From Acidimangrovimonas sediminis (GTDB taxonomy: Bacteria > Pseudomonadota > Alphaproteobacteria > Rhodobacterales > Rhodobacteraceae): DNA of 64,000 nucleotides. Both the position numbers and the translations under genes were made by a program. Position 1 is the stretch's first letter. The number at the start of each line of letters is the position of its first letter. Under the pieces are notes generated by a model. The model did not search any database and was not told where the DNA came from. It saw only the letters and a program-made list of their open reading frames with translations. Where the stretch lies: positions 62,001-126,000 of the forward strand of contig NZ_PHSN01000010.1 of NCBI RefSeq assembly GCF_002871005.1. Reading direction: 5' to 3'. Shown in pieces: positions 50,342 to 60,958 of this stretch.

Positions 50342-51517
50342 ATGACCCCACCCGTGGCGCAATTCGCCGAACCAGCCCCGAGCGGCCCGCGCACGGCCTG
50401 CCGCGTCGCCGCGATCGAGACGACCATCGTCGATTGCCCGACGACCCGGCGCCACAAGCTTTCGAACACCGAGATCAGCTTTCAGTCCTACGTCCTCGTC
50501 CGCGTGATCCTGGCCGACGGCTCCACCGGCTGGGGCGAGGCCTCAACCCTGGGCGGCCCCCGCTGGGCCGAGGAAAGCGTCGAGGCGATCAAGGCCAATA
50601 TCGACACATACCTTGCCCCGGCGCTCGAGGGGGCGAACGCGCTCGACTTCGAACTGAACGCCCTGACGATGGCAAAGGCCGCGACCCGCAACACCGCCGC
50701 CCGCGCCGCGGTGGATGCGGCGCTGCACGATGCGGCCGGCCAATCCCTCGGCCTGCCGGTCGCCACGCTTCTCGGCGGGGCCGTGCGCGACCGGATCGAG
50801 GTGCTCTGGGCGCTGGCCTCGGGCGATGCCGAGCAGGAGATCGAGGAGGCGCGCGCCAAGCTCGCCGCCCGCGAACACCGCCGGTTCAAGATCAAGCTGG
50901 GCTTTCACGCCCCGGCCGACGACATGGCGCGGCTGGCGAAGATCGTCAATGCCATCGGGCCGCAGGCGACCGAGATCGTCGTCGACGTCAACCAAGGCTG
51001 GAGCGAGGCGACGGCGATCCGCTACCTGCCCCGTCTGGCCGAGATGGGGGTCGCGCTGATCGAACAACCCCTGCGCCCCGGGCTGATCGAGGCCACCGCG
51101 CGGGTGGCCCGCCGGTCGCAGATCCCGATCATGGTGGACGAGGCGGCCTTTACCGGACCCGAGATCATGGCGAACGGCGTGGCCGCCGCCGGATCGGTCT
51201 ATTCGCTGAAGCTGGTGAAAAGCGGCGGGTTGCAGGAGATCCGCCGCGCCGCCGCCATCGCTGAGGCCTGCGGGATGGAGCTTTACGGCGGCTGCCTGAT
51301 CGAAAGCGGCATCGGCGCCGCCGCCCATCTTGCCGCCTTCTCGACGCTGCCACGCCTTGAATGGGGATGCGAACATTTCGGGCCGAAGATCCTCAAGACA
51401 GATCTGACACGGGGCGAGATCCGGTTCGCGGACTACGCCGTGCACCTGCCGCAGGGCCCGGGCCTGGGCATCACGGTCGACGAGGAGGCGCTGGCCCGTG
51501 CCGCGCGGAAGGGCTGA
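50342..51517 (+). CDS. catB: Muconate cycloisomerase (enolase superfamily)
   Basis: A 391-residue enzyme that cyclises cis,cis-muconate to muconolactone. Catalytic features are FKIKLGF with the active lysine, metal ligands in VVDVNQGW, LIEQPL and MVDEAAF, and the second lysine in LKLVKSGG. About 20 extra residues precede the usual N-terminus; an internal start cannot be excluded. It follows catA after 85 bases and is joined to the GST gene by a two-base gap. Confidence 0.9.
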   Translation: MTPPVAQFAEPAPSGPRTACRVAAIETTIVDCPTTRRHKLSNTEISFQSYVLVRVILADGSTGWGEASTLGGPRWAEESVEAIKANIDTYLAPALEGANALDFELNALTMAKAATRNTAARAAVDAALHDAAGQSLGLPVATLLGGAVRDRIEVLWALASGDAEQEIEEARAKLAAREHRRFKIKLGFHAPADDMARLAKIVNAIGPQATEIVVDVNQGWSEATAIRYLPRLAEMGVALIEQPLRPGLIEATARVARRSQIPIMVDEAAFTGPEIMANGVAAAGSVYSLKLVKSGGLQEIRRAAAIAEACGMELYGGCLIESGIGAAAHLAAFSTLPRLEWGCEHFGPKILKTDLTRGEIRFADYAVHLPQGPGLGITVDEEALARAARKG

Positions 51518-51519
51518 TC

Positions 51520-52158
51520 ATGGCGCTGCTGCACTGGTCCCCGCGATCGCCCTATGTCCGCAAGGCAATGGTCGCGCTGCATGAAAAGGGGCTGGCGGGC
51601 ACGGTGAAGACCCTGCGCACCCATGCCGACCCGATGATCCCCCATGCCGGGCTGATGGAGGTGAACCCGCTGTCCAAGATCCCGACGCTGGAACTGGACG
51701 ACGGGCGGGTGCTGTTCGACAGCCACGTGATCTGCCAATGGGCGGATCTGGAGGGGGCGGAGGGCCCTCGCCTCTTTCCCTCCGATCCCGCGGCGCGGCT
51801 GGAGGCGGAGCGCGACGAAGCGCTCGGCACCGGCCTTCTCGACATCGCCCTGCCCTGGTTGGTGGAGTTGAAAATGCGCCCCGAGGCGCAGCGGTCGGCG
51901 CAGATGCTGGCAGTCTACCGCAGCAAGACCGCGAAAGTCTGCGACTGGCTGGAATCCCATGCCGCGCGACTGCGGGAACGGCCTTTCGACATCGGACATC
52001 TAACAATCGGGGTCGCGCTCTGCTATCTCGATTTCCGCTTCGATGCCGAGGGCTGGCGTGACGGCCGCCCCGCGCTGGCGCAATGGCACGAGGGATTCGC
52101 CGCCCGCTCCGCGGTCCAGGCGACGGCCTTCCGCGACGATCCGCGCCCCGAGGGCTGA
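51520..52158 (+). CDS. Glutathione S-transferase
   Basis: A 212-residue protein with a thioredoxin-like N-terminal domain. SPRSPYVRKAM (about residues 7-17) holds the glutathione-binding serine, NPLSKIPTLEL the cis-proline and DSHVICQWADL the second glutathione contact. The C-terminal helical domain covers about 90-212. Its place as third gene of the cat operon, where catC would be expected, suggests isomerisation or detoxification of an aromatic intermediate. Confidence 0.87.
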   Translation: MALLHWSPRSPYVRKAMVALHEKGLAGTVKTLRTHADPMIPHAGLMEVNPLSKIPTLELDDGRVLFDSHVICQWADLEGAEGPRLFPSDPAARLEAERDEALGTGLLDIALPWLVELKMRPEAQRSAQMLAVYRSKTAKVCDWLESHAARLRERPFDIGHLTIGVALCYLDFRFDAEGWRDGRPALAQWHEGFAARSAVQATAFRDDPRPEG

Positions 52159-52186
52159 CGCCGCGGGCGCCGCCCCATGACCGGAC

Positions 52187-53074
52187 CTAGCGCTTGCGCG
52201 CGAACTTTCGCGTCACCTCGAGGAAGTGCATGACCTGCGGCGCCCGGTTGTCGAGCCGGGCATGCACCGTCAGCCCGGTCCCCGGGTTATGGCCCTTGAA
52301 GCTGCGGTAGATCACCCCAGGCCGCTGGGTACGCGACACCGATTCCGGCACCACAGAGATCCCCGCCCCCACCGACACCAGGCTGATCGCCGACTGGAAA
52401 TCCTGCGCAAGGTCCGTGGTCTTGGGCCTGAAGCCCTCGCGCAGGCACAGATCCAGCACGACGTCGGCATAGCTCGGCCGCGGTTGGCGGGGGTAAAGGA
52501 CGAAGGTCTCTTCCGCCAGATCGCGGAAATGGATCTCGGGGCGCGTGCCAAGATCGGAATTGTCGGGCAGCGCGAGGACGAGGGGTTCGGTGCAGAGCGG
52601 CTCCGCGCGGAACTCCTCGTCGTCGAGATGCGGCCGGGCGACGGCGATGTCGATCTCGCGGCTGATCAGGGCGCGCTGCAGATCGGCGTTGTTCATCGCC
52701 GCAAGCTGCAACTCCACCCCCGGATAGAACGAGCGGTAGGACTTGATCAGCGCCGGCAGCACCCCGTGCGAAGCCGACCCGACGAAGGCGATCCGCAGGC
52801 TGCCGCCCGACCCCGACCCGACCAGCCGCGTCTCGCGGTAGGCGGCGTCGAGCCGGTCGAGCAACTGGCGGGCATGGGTTTGCAGCACCTCGCCCGCCTG
52901 GGTCAGCCGGATCTGGCTGCGCGAGCGGTCGAAGAGCTGCACGCCAAGCTCGCTTTCCAGCGCCGCGATCTGTCGCGACAGCGGCGGCTGCGCCATGTCG
53001 AGCCGCGTCGCGGCACGGCCGAAGTGCAGCTCCTCCGCGACCGCGAGGAAATATCTCAGCCGTTTGAAATCCAT
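52187..53074 (-). CDS. LysR-family regulator, CatR/BenM-like
   Basis: A 295-residue regulator. The winged helix (about residues 1-60) carries LRYFLAVAEELHFGRAATRLDMAQPPLSRQIAALE-type sequence, characteristic of the CatR/CatM/BenM/CbnR group that senses muconate. The effector domain runs from about 90. It converges with the cat operon (28-base gap), so it would act in trans on the catA promoter site at 49270-49287. The ATG at 53074 starts MDFKRLRYF. Confidence 0.88.
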   Translation of the reverse strand: MDFKRLRYFLAVAEELHFGRAATRLDMAQPPLSRQIAALESELGVQLFDRSRSQIRLTQAGEVLQTHARQLLDRLDAAYRETRLVGSGSGGSLRIAFVGSASHGVLPALIKSYRSFYPGVELQLAAMNNADLQRALISREIDIAVARPHLDDEEFRAEPLCTEPLVLALPDNSDLGTRPEIHFRDLAEETFVLYPRQPRPSYADVVLDLCLREGFRPKTTDLAQDFQSAISLVSVGAGISVVPESVSRTQRPGVIYRSFKGHNPGTGLTVHARLDNRAPQVMHFLEVTRKFARKR

Positions 53075-53335
53075 CCCTGCGTTCTCCCCCGGCAATACCA
53101 TATAGGTCAAGGATGCACTCCGGATAATGCCCGAAAAGGTATCAGGACGCACCCCGGACCGAGCCTTGCCCGCCTCTTTCCGGCAAGAGGCCGCAAAGAT
53201 CGGGGTGGCCCCCTCCAGCGCGCCCGCCCTGCCCTGTCTTTCCATGCCCCCCCCGCACGGCCCCGGACGGCCCCCATCCGAGGTTCCGGAGGCTCATGTC
53301 CACCCCTGACAAGCCTTGTGCACTGGCGCACAATA

Positions 53336-53366
53336 AGATGACATTACATTAAATGATATGTCATCT
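53336..53366. promoter_or_regulatory. Palindrome upstream of marR, candidate MarR operator
   Basis: Perfect 9-base arms AGATGACAT (53336-53344) and ATGTCATCT (53358-53366) surround an AT-rich centre. It is 43 bases before the marR start. The rest of the 335-base gap (53075-53409) shows no gene. Confidence 0.65.
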
Positions 53367-53409
53367 ATATAGCCGACAGGGACCCCAGGGCACAAAGGAT
53401 ACGGGCGCG

Positions 53410-53859
53410 ATGGCGGATCATATCGAAGAGAAGACGAGCTTTGCCCCGTTGCTGATCGCGGTCGCGCAATCCTGGCGCCGGGAGATCGCCAGGGAGCTGG
53501 CACGCGAGGGGCTGTCGGACGCCACTGCCCTGCCCATCGTCCACCTGCTGCGCGACGGCGACGGCATCCGGCAGACGGAACTCGCCCGCCGCGTCGGGGT
53601 GGAGAACACGGCGCTGGTGCGCATCCTCGACGTGCTGGAACGCGACGGCTACATCCGCCGCGACAGCGACCCGACCGACCGCCGCGCCAAGCTGGTGTAT
53701 CTCACCGAACGCGGGCAGGCGCCGGCCCGGCATGCCTCGGACACGTTGCAGGCCCTGCGCGGCCGTCTTCTCGTGGGGATCGCGCCGGAGGACCTGGCGG
53801 TGACGGAACGGGTGCTCGAGAAGATCCTCTCCGCGCTCTACGACGAGACCGCGTCATGA
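53410..53859 (+). CDS. MarR-family transcriptional regulator
   Basis: A 149-residue winged-helix repressor. The DNA-binding core is IRQTELARRVGVENTALVRILDVLERDGYIRRDSDPTDRRAKL-like sequence (about residues 55-97), with the wing at DPTDRR. It heads an operon with an aromatic-acid exporter and overlaps the FUSC gene by ATGA. MarR proteins are usually released from DNA by phenolic acids, which fits an export role for the downstream genes and autorepression at 53336-53366. Confidence 0.9.
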   Translation: MADHIEEKTSFAPLLIAVAQSWRREIARELAREGLSDATALPIVHLLRDGDGIRQTELARRVGVENTALVRILDVLERDGYIRRDSDPTDRRAKLVYLTERGQAPARHASDTLQALRGRLLVGIAPEDLAVTERVLEKILSALYDETAS

Positions 53860-56117
53860 GTGCCTCGGTCCTGCCCAGGGGAAGCGCACCGGCGCAGGCC
53901 GGGGCCGGACGCGCGGATACCGACGCGCCAGACCTCCCGACTGCGCCCCCGCCCGTGCAGACCTCCCCCTCCGCCGCTCCGAAAACCGACACGCCGAAGG
54001 CGCCGGCCCATCCGAAGGCACCCGCTATCTCGACCGCCGACGCGCTGTTCTCGATCAAGGCCTTCATCGCCGCGGGGCTGGCCTTCTCGATCGCCTGCGC
54101 CTTCAACCTCGAGAACCCGTACTGGGCGCTCGGCTGCGTCTACCTCGTGTCGAACCCGCTGTCGGGGGCGAGCACCTCGAAGGCGGTCTACCGCCTGCTG
54201 GGCACCGTCATCGGCGGGGTGATGACGATCGCCATCCTGCCCATCCTGGTCGCGGCGCCGACGCTGTTCATCCTTGTCGTGGGCGCGTGGATCGCCCTGT
54301 GCCTCTTCGTCTCGCTCCTCGACGGGACGCCGCGCAGCTATGCCTTCATGCTGGGCGGCTACACCGTCGCGCTGGTGGCCTTCACCATCGTCGACGATCC
54401 GACCGCCGTATTCCCCACCGCCGTCGCGCGGGTCGAGGAGATCGCGATCGGCGTCATCTGTGCCGCGCTGGTGAACCGGCTGATCTTCCCGCGTCACGTG
54501 GGCCCCGTGCTGTTCGGCCGGGTCAACGGCTGGCTCGACAACGCCGCGGCCCTGGCCGCCGCCACCCTGCGCGGCGCGTTCGAGGAAGACGCCGCCCGCG
54601 CCGAGATCCGCCGTCTTGCCGGCGACGCGACCGACATGCGCAATTTCACCACGCATATTTCCTACGACACGTCGCACCACCGCGACCTGGTCGACCTCAG
54701 CCTCGCGCTGCAATCGCGCATGACCCGGCTGCTGCCGATCCTGTCGGCGGTGCACGACCAGATCCGCGTGCTCGAGGAGCTGGGCACCCTGTCGCCGGAG
54801 GAGCGCGCCCTGCTGGGCGAAATCGCCGACTGGATCGAGGACGGCGCGACCGACACAATCCGGGCCGGCCGCCTGACAGACGACGTGCGGCGGATCAGCG
54901 AGGGCGCGCGCGATCTTGGCGGCTGGAGCAATCTTGTCCACGTCAACCTGGCCGAGCGGCTGAACGACGTCGTGACGCTTTGGGGCGACTGTGCCCTGCT
55001 GCGTGCGGCGATCGCCAGCGGCCGCCGGCTGACGACTGGAGAGCGCGCCCTGCTGGGCGACCGCCCGGCGGCCCCGCCGGTGCGCGACCGGCTGAGCGCC
55101 GGCATGGCCGGGCTTGCGGCCTTCCTCGCCGTCGTGATCTCGGCCACGCTCTGGCGCGTCACGGGGTGGAGCGACGGCGGAATCGCGATGGCGCAGCTTG
55201 CCCCGGTGTTCTGCTGCATCCTGGGCGCGATCGACAACCCGGTGCCAGCGATGCGCGGCTTTCTGAAATATCTGATCTGGGCCATGGTCGCCGCCTTCGT
55301 CTACGAATTCGCGCTGTTGCCGCAGATCACCGGCATCGTGCCGCTGGTCGCGGCGCTCGGGCTCTACCTGCTGCCGGCCGGGGTGCTGATGGCCCGGCCC
55401 GCCACCGCGACCATCGGCCTGACGCTTTGCGTCAACTTCTGCTACATGCTGCTGCTCAAGGCGAATTACAGCCCGAACCTCAGCCTGTCGATGAGCGGGA
55501 ACATCGGCACGATCATGGGCATGGTGATCGCGATGAGCGTGGTGGGCAACGTCCGGTCGATCGGCGCCGACGTCGCCGCCAACCGGGTGCTGCGCCGGGC
55601 ATGGGCCCGGATCGCCGACGCGACCCGGCCCTCCAGCCCGGTCTCGGCCGAGGAGCTGGGCGCGGTTCTGGTCGATGCGCTGGGACAGGCGGCGCCGCGT
55701 CTGGCGCAGGTGCGCGGCGGGCACGACCTGCTGGCCGGCGACATCCTGCGCGACCTGCGCGTCGGGCTGAACCTCGTCCGGCTGAAGCAGTTGCGGCCCG
55801 GATTGTCCGCCGTCGAAGCGACCGAGCTGGGCGCGCTGCTCGCCCGTCTCTCCACCTTCTACGCCACGCGCCGCCGCCACGACATCCGCGCAGCCGAAGC
55901 CCTGGTCGAGGACCTCGACGCGGCGGCGCGGCGGCTCAACCCGATCCTCGCCGGACGCCAGCGGGCGCAGGTCCTTGCCGCACTGACGGGCATCCGGCTG
56001 GGCGTCTCGCCCGCCGGGCGCGCGCCCGTGCCCCTGAACCTGGATCTGGGTCCGGACCTGGACCCCGACCCCCGGGCGTCCAAAGTGACGCCTCTCGCAG
56101 CGGGAGCAACTACCTGA
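53856..56117 (+). CDS. FUSC-family inner-membrane exporter subunit (AaeB-like)
   Basis: A 753-residue transporter with two blocks of hydrophobic helices (about residues 65-200 and 395-540), each followed by a helical cytoplasmic part, the layout of AaeB/FusC proteins that export p-hydroxybenzoate or fusaric acid. The first 60 residues are proline/alanine-rich and variable. It works with the membrane-fusion protein encoded at 56308. Overlap with marR (ATGA) and with the small DUF1656 gene (TGATG) indicates one operon. Confidence 0.87.
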   Translation: MSASVLPRGSAPAQAGAGRADTDAPDLPTAPPPVQTSPSAAPKTDTPKAPAHPKAPAISTADALFSIKAFIAAGLAFSIACAFNLENPYWALGCVYLVSNPLSGASTSKAVYRLLGTVIGGVMTIAILPILVAAPTLFILVVGAWIALCLFVSLLDGTPRSYAFMLGGYTVALVAFTIVDDPTAVFPTAVARVEEIAIGVICAALVNRLIFPRHVGPVLFGRVNGWLDNAAALAAATLRGAFEEDAARAEIRRLAGDATDMRNFTTHISYDTSHHRDLVDLSLALQSRMTRLLPILSAVHDQIRVLEELGTLSPEERALLGEIADWIEDGATDTIRAGRLTDDVRRISEGARDLGGWSNLVHVNLAERLNDVVTLWGDCALLRAAIASGRRLTTGERALLGDRPAAPPVRDRLSAGMAGLAAFLAVVISATLWRVTGWSDGGIAMAQLAPVFCCILGAIDNPVPAMRGFLKYLIWAMVAAFVYEFALLPQITGIVPLVAALGLYLLPAGVLMARPATATIGLTLCVNFCYMLLLKANYSPNLSLSMSGNIGTIMGMVIAMSVVGNVRSIGADVAANRVLRRAWARIADATRPSSPVSAEELGAVLVDALGQAAPRLAQVRGGHDLLAGDILRDLRVGLNLVRLKQLRPGLSAVEATELGALLARLSTFYATRRRHDIRAAEALVEDLDAAARRLNPILAGRQRAQVLAALTGIRLGVSPAGRAPVPLNLDLGPDLDPDPRASKVTPLAAGATT

Positions 56118-56323
56118 TGCAACAGATTGATATATATGGGGTCTTCCTTCCCACTCTGCTGATCGCAGCACTGGCGGGATACTGGGTCTTCCTCGTGCTT
56201 CGCAGGGGGCTGGTCCGGGTCGGAGCGTACCGCTTCGTCTGGCACCGCCCGCTTTTCGACGTCGCCCTCTACGGCGTCATCCTTGGTCTCATCGGATATG
56301 GTCTGAAATGGTTCGTCTACTGA
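56117..56323 (+). CDS. DUF1656 small membrane protein (AaeX-like)
   Basis: A 68-residue protein with two membrane helices (about residues 8-28 and 48-66) and the conserved VWHRPLFDVALY segment between. It is the standard companion of FUSC/HlyD efflux pairs. Its start shares a base with the FUSC stop and its end overlaps the HlyD start by 16 bases, in another frame. Confidence 0.86.
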   Translation: MQQIDIYGVFLPTLLIAALAGYWVFLVLRRGLVRVGAYRFVWHRPLFDVALYGVILGLIGYGLKWFVY

Positions 56324-57183
56324 AAAACACCGCCGGGTCCGCCGGCCGGGCCCTGATCACGCTGGCGATCTGCGTCTGCGCCCTGATCCTTGCCCACAGC
56401 CTGTGGGATTACTACATGGCCGCGCCCTGGACGCGCGACGGGCACGTGCGTGCCGATGTGGTGCATGTGACACCCGATGTCTCGGGGCTGGTCAGCGACG
56501 TCCTGGTGAAGGACGAGGCGGTGGTCAGGAAGGGCGACATCCTGTTCCGCATCGACCCGCGCCGCTTCCAGCTTGCCGTGGCGCAAGCGAAGGCCGCGCT
56601 GGACGAGGCCGATGCCGCCGTGACCGTCGCGCAGCTTACGCTGGGCCGCAAGAAGAAGCTGGCGGGCCAGGATTTCGCCAGCCAGCAGACGCTGGACGAG
56701 AACGAGGCCAACCTGAAATCGGCCGTCGCCGCCCAGGCGGATGCGCGCGCCGCGCTCGACCTGGCAAAGCTCAACCTCGAGCGGACTGCGGTGCGGGCCA
56801 CGGTTCCGGGGCGGATAACCAACCTCTCGCTGCGTCCCGGCGATTATGCCAGCGCCGGCACCCCGGTCGCCGCGCTGGTGGATTCGGCGACGGTCTACAT
56901 CGCGGGGTATTTCGAGGAGACCAAGCTGCCGCGCATCCATGTCGGCGACCCGGCGAAGGTGACGCTGATGGGGACGACCCGCAGCCTGACCGGCCATGTC
57001 ACCAGCATCTCGGCAGGCGTCACCGACCGGGAACGGTCGGACGTCAGGGGCGACCTTGCCAACGTCGCCTCCACCTTTTCGTGGGTCAGGCTGGCCCAGC
57101 GGGTGCCGGTCAGGATCACCCTCGACGGCGATCAGGCGAAGGGGCTGGTGGTCGGCCGCACCGCGACGGTTTCCATCGACTGA
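56308..57183 (+). CDS. HlyD-family membrane-fusion protein (AaeA-like)
   Basis: A 291-residue periplasmic adaptor with an N-terminal membrane anchor (about residues 12-32). It has the biotinyl-lipoyl half motif VRADVVHVTPDVSGLVSDVLVKD-like sequence, a helical hairpin (about 90-150) and RATVPGRITNLSLRPGDY returning into the lipoyl domain. It links the FUSC pump to the outer membrane for export of aromatic acids. It is last in the marR operon. Confidence 0.88.
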   Translation: MVRLLKNTAGSAGRALITLAICVCALILAHSLWDYYMAAPWTRDGHVRADVVHVTPDVSGLVSDVLVKDEAVVRKGDILFRIDPRRFQLAVAQAKAALDEADAAVTVAQLTLGRKKKLAGQDFASQQTLDENEANLKSAVAAQADARAALDLAKLNLERTAVRATVPGRITNLSLRPGDYASAGTPVAALVDSATVYIAGYFEETKLPRIHVGDPAKVTLMGTTRSLTGHVTSISAGVTDRERSDVRGDLANVASTFSWVRLAQRVPVRITLDGDQAKGLVVGRTATVSID

Positions 57184-57192
57184 AACGCGAAG

Positions 57193-57227
57193 GGGGGCAC
57201 GGGGGGCCTGCCGCCCCTCGTGCCCCC
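57193..57227. terminator. Strong hairpin between convergent hlyD-like and nrdJ genes
   Basis: Fifteen-base arms at 57193-57207 and 57213-57227 pair with one mismatch around a CTGCC loop. The stem is G/C only except at a few positions and no uridine tract follows on either side. Its position between convergent genes suggests a shared terminator. Confidence 0.6.
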
Positions 57228-57277
57228 ATGATGTCGTCCCGGTCTTGCGGGTCTGTCGGATCAGACGGCCGCGAAGG

Positions 57278-60200
57278 TCAGCTACAGCCGCTCGTCCCGC
57301 CGCAGGTGTTGCACTTCATGCAGGTGCCATTGCGCACCAGCGTATAGTTGCCGCACTCGCCACAGGGGTCGCCCTCGTAGCCCTGCATCTTGGCCTTGGT
57401 CCGCGCATCCATCGAGACCGAGCCGGAGCTGAGCGCGGTGCTCGGCGCCGCCGCCGTCGTCACCCCGGTATCCCCCACGATCGCCGCCAGCGCGGCCGAG
57501 GGATCGGTCCCGGCAAAGCCGGTCGCCGACATGCCGCCCTGCAGCACCACCAGCTCCTGCGGGACCCGCTTGCGCAGATACCCGGTCGAGGAGATCTGCT
57601 TGAGCACCTCGAGCGATTTCGACGCGGCGCTCTCGCTGGGTTCGGCCACGTTGCCGGCCTCTTCCTGGTGGCTGATCGTGTCGAAGGTCGCCCCCGCAGG
57701 CTTCACATGCGCCAGATCGGTGCGGTCGAGGTAGCTGACCGCCAGTTCCCGGAAGATGTAATCGAGGATCGAGGTCGCCGACTTGATCGAGTCGTTGCCC
57801 TGCACCATCCCGGCCGGTTCGAACTTGGTGAAGGTGAAGGCGTCGACGAATTCCTCCAGCGGCACGCCGTACTGAAGGCCGACCGAGACCGCGATGGCGA
57901 AGTTGTTCATCATCGCCCGGAAGCCCGCGCCTTCCTTGTGCATGTCGATGAAGATCTCGCCCAGTGCGCCGTCCTTGTACTCGCCGGTGCGCAGGTAGAC
58001 CTTGTGACCGCCGATCATCGCCTTCTGGGTGTAGCCCTTGCGACGCTCCGGCAGCTTCTCGCGGTGCGAGCGAACGATCTCCTTCACCACCACCTTCTCG
58101 ACGATCTTCTCGGCGATGACCTGCGCCTTCTCCATCGGCGTGCCCGAGGTCAGGACCTCTTCGGCCTCCTCGTCGTCCTCGACCAGCGCCGCCGCCAGCG
58201 GCTGGCTGAGCTTGGAGCCGTCACGATAGAGCGCGTTGGCCTTGATGCCCAGGCTCCACGACAGTTCGTAGGCCGCGAGGCAATCCTCGATCGTGGCCGA
58301 GTTCGGCATGTTGATGGTCTTGGAGATCGCGCCCGAGATGAAGGATTGCGCGGCCGCCATCATCTTGATGTGGCTGTCGACCGAAAGGTAGCGCTTGCCC
58401 TTCTTGCCGCAGGGGTTGGCGCAGTCGAAGACGACGTAATGTTCCGGCTTCAGGAACGGCGCGCCTTCCAGCGTCATCGTCCCGCAGACATGATCGTTCG
58501 CGGCCTCGATCTGTTGCTTGGTGAAGCCCAGGTGACGCAGCAGGTCGAACCCCGGATCGTTCAGCTTGGCCGCCGGGATGCCCAGCGTCTTGGTGCAGAA
58601 CTCCTCGCCCAGCGTCCACTGGTTGAAGACGAAGCGGATGTCGAAGGCCGAGGGCAGCGCGGCCTCGATCTTCTCCAGCTCGCGCGCCCCGAACCCGTGC
58701 CCGATCAGCGCGGTGTGGTTGATGCCGGGGCAATTGCCAAGGCTGGCGTGACCGACGGCATAGGCGATGATCTCCTCGATCTGGGCCGAGCCGTAGCCAA
58801 GGGTTTCCAGCGCGCCCGGAACCGAACGGTTGATGATCTTGAAGTAGCCGCCACCGGCCAGCTTCTTGAACTTCACCAGCGCGAAGTCCGGCTCGATCCC
58901 CGTGGTGTCGCAATCCATCACCAGACCGATCGTGCCGGTCGGCGCGATGACCGAGACCTGCGCGTTGCGGTAGCCGTGCTTCTCGCCCAGCGACAGCGCC
59001 TCGTCCCACGCCGATTTCGACAGCGCGACAAGGGTTTGGTCGGGGCAGTTCACGTGGTCTAGGGCGACCGGCTTGACCGCCAGATCCTCATAGCCCGACA
59101 CCTCGCCATAGGCGGCCCGGCGGTGGTTGCGGATCACCCGCAGCATGTGGGCGGCGTTGCGCCCATGGCTCGGGAAGGCGCCCAGTTCGCCCGCCATCTC
59201 GGCCGAGGTGGCATAGGCCACACCGGTCATGATCGCGGTCAGCGCGCCACCCAGCGCCCGGCCCTCGTCGCTGTCATAGCCGAGGCCCATGTTCATCAAG
59301 AGGCCGCCGATGTTGGCGTAGCCCAGGCCCAGCGTGCGGAAGTCATACGACAGCTGCGCGATTTCCTTCGAGGGGAACTGCGCCATGGTCACGCTGATCT
59401 CCAGCGTGATCGTCCACAGCCGCGTGGCGTGCATGTAGCCTTCGGCGTCGAACTTGCCGTTCTCGTAGAAGGTCAGCAGGTTCATCGAGGCAAGGTTACA
59501 GGCCGTGTCGTCGAGGAACATGTATTCCGAACAGGGGTTGGAGCCCCGGATCGGCCCGTCCTCGGGGCAGGTGTGCCAGGCGTTCACGGTGTCGTGGAAC
59601 TGGATCCCCGGATCGGCGCAGGCCCAAGCGGCGTGACCAACCTGATCCCACAGCTCGCGCGCCTTTACGGTCTTGGCGACCTTGCCGTCGGTGCGGCGCA
59701 GGAGCGCCCAGTCGGCATCGTCCTTGACCGCCTTGAGGAACGCATCCGTCACGCGGACGGAGTTGTTCGAGTTCTGGCCCGCGACGGTCGCATAGGCCTC
59801 GCTGTCCCAGTCGGTCGAATAGGTCGGGAACTCGATCGCGTCGTAACCTTGCCGAGCGTATTGCAGCACGCGATTGATGTAGGTCTCGGGGATCATCACC
59901 CGCTTGGCCGACTTGATCGCGTCCTTCAGGCCCGCGTTCTGGGCCGGGTCGGTCGCGCCTTCCATCGTGCCGTCGAAGGCCTTGATGGCCTCGAAAATCT
60001 TGTTCAGCTCGCGCTCGTGCATCTTGGAGCCAGCGACGAGAGAGGCAACCTTCTGCTCCTCCTTCACCTTCCAGTTCACGAATTCCTCGATATCGGGGTG
60101 ATCCATGTCGCAGATCACCATCTTGGCCGCGCGCCGCGTGGTGCCGCCCGACTTGATCGCGCCCGCGGCACGGTCGCCGATCCGCAGAAAGCCCATCAGG

Positions 60201-60958
60201 CCCGACGACTTGCCGCCGCCCGACAGCTTTTCACCCTCGGCGCGCAGCGACGAGAAGTTGGTGCCGGTGCCCGAGCCGTACTTGAACAGACGCGCCTCGC
60301 GGACCCAGAGATCCATGATGCCGCCGTCACCCACCAGGTCGTCGGCGACCGACTGGATGAAGCAGGCGTGCGGCTGCGGATGTTCGTAGGCCGAGGCCGA
60401 TTTCGTCAGCTTGCCGGTCTTGTAGTCGACGTAGTAATGGCCCTGCCCCGGGCCGTCGATGCCATAGGCCCAGTGCAGGCCGGTGTTGAACCATTGCGGG
60501 GAGTTCGGCGCAGCCATCTGCAGCGCCAGCATCGCGCGCATCTCGTCGAAATAGGCGCGGGCGTCGGATTCGGTGGTGAAGTAGCCGCCCTTCCAGCCCC
60601 AGTAGGCCCAGGCGCCGGCGAGACGGTCGAACACCTGCCGGGCCGAGCTTTCGCCACCCATCCGGGCCTCTTCGGGAAGCGCCTGCAGCGCCTTCTCGTC
60701 GGGGACGGAACGCCACAGGAATTCCGGCACGTCCTTTTCCTTCACGCGCTTGAGCGCCGCGGGGACACCGGCCTTGCGGAAGTATTTCTGCGCCAGCACG
60801 TCCGAGGCGACCTGGCTCCACCCCTCGGGGACCTCGACCGCCTCGTTGCGGAAGACGATCTTGCCGTCCGGGTTGCGGATCTCCGACACGGTGGTGGTAA
60901 AGGAAATGGCGGCGTAGGCGTCCTGCCCGGCCTCGGTGAATTTGCGCTCGATCTTCAT
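57278..60958 (-). CDS. nrdJ: Adenosylcobalamin-dependent (class II) ribonucleotide reductase
   Basis: A 1226-residue enzyme making deoxyribonucleotides with adenosylcobalamin, without oxygen requirement. Conserved tracts are [64 protein letters not shown] with the catalytic NxCxE pattern, and [19 protein letters not shown]. The C-terminal zinc-ribbon-like tail [18 protein letters not shown] is typical of this long form. There is no inserted intein-like segment. The ATG at 60958 starts MKIERKFT; upstream in-frame sequence lacks homology. A NrdR-box pair lies about 165 bases upstream. Confidence 0.94.
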   Translation of the reverse strand: MKIERKFTEAGQDAYAAISFTTTVSEIRNPDGKIVFRNEAVEVPEGWSQVASDVLAQKYFRKAGVPAALKRVKEKDVPEFLWRSVPDEKALQALPEEARMGGESSARQVFDRLAGAWAYWGWKGGYFTTESDARAYFDEMRAMLALQMAAPNSPQWFNTGLHWAYGIDGPGQGHYYVDYKTGKLTKSASAYEHPQPHACFIQSVADDLVGDGGIMDLWVREARLFKYGSGTGTNFSSLRAEGEKLSGGGKSSGLMGFLRIGDRAAGAIKSGGTTRRAAKMVICDMDHPDIEEFVNWKVKEEQKVASLVAGSKMHERELNKIFEAIKAFDGTMEGATDPAQNAGLKDAIKSAKRVMIPETYINRVLQYARQGYDAIEFPTYSTDWDSEAYATVAGQNSNNSVRVTDAFLKAVKDDADWALLRRTDGKVAKTVKARELWDQVGHAAWACADPGIQFHDTVNAWHTCPEDGPIRGSNPCSEYMFLDDTACNLASMNLLTFYENGKFDAEGYMHATRLWTITLEISVTMAQFPSKEIAQLSYDFRTLGLGYANIGGLLMNMGLGYDSDEGRALGGALTAIMTGVAYATSAEMAGELGAFPSHGRNAAHMLRVIRNHRRAAYGEVSGYEDLAVKPVALDHVNCPDQTLVALSKSAWDEALSLGEKHGYRNAQVSVIAPTGTIGLVMDCDTTGIEPDFALVKFKKLAGGGYFKIINRSVPGALETLGYGSAQIEEIIAYAVGHASLGNCPGINHTALIGHGFGARELEKIEAALPSAFDIRFVFNQWTLGEEFCTKTLGIPAAKLNDPGFDLLRHLGFTKQQIEAANDHVCGTMTLEGAPFLKPEHYVVFDCANPCGKKGKRYLSVDSHIKMMAAAQSFISGAISKTINMPNSATIEDCLAAYELSWSLGIKANALYRDGSKLSQPLAAALVEDDEEAEEVLTSGTPMEKAQVIAEKIVEKVVVKEIVRSHREKLPERRKGYTQKAMIGGHKVYLRTGEYKDGALGEIFIDMHKEGAGFRAMMNNFAIAVSVGLQYGVPLEEFVDAFTFTKFEPAGMVQGNDSIKSATSILDYIFRELAVSYLDRTDLAHVKPAGATFDTISHQEEAGNVAEPSESAASKSLEVLKQISSTGYLRKRVPQELVVLQGGMSATGFAGTDPSAALAAIVGDTGVTTAAAPSTALSSGSVSMDARTKAKMQGYEGDPCGECGNYTLVRNGTCMKCNTCGGTSGCS

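Noticed and set aside
57278-60958. Possible intein in nrdJ because of its length
   Set aside because: The conserved motifs follow one another at normal spacing and no splicing-type block was seen. 1226 residues is normal for the alphaproteobacterial long form.
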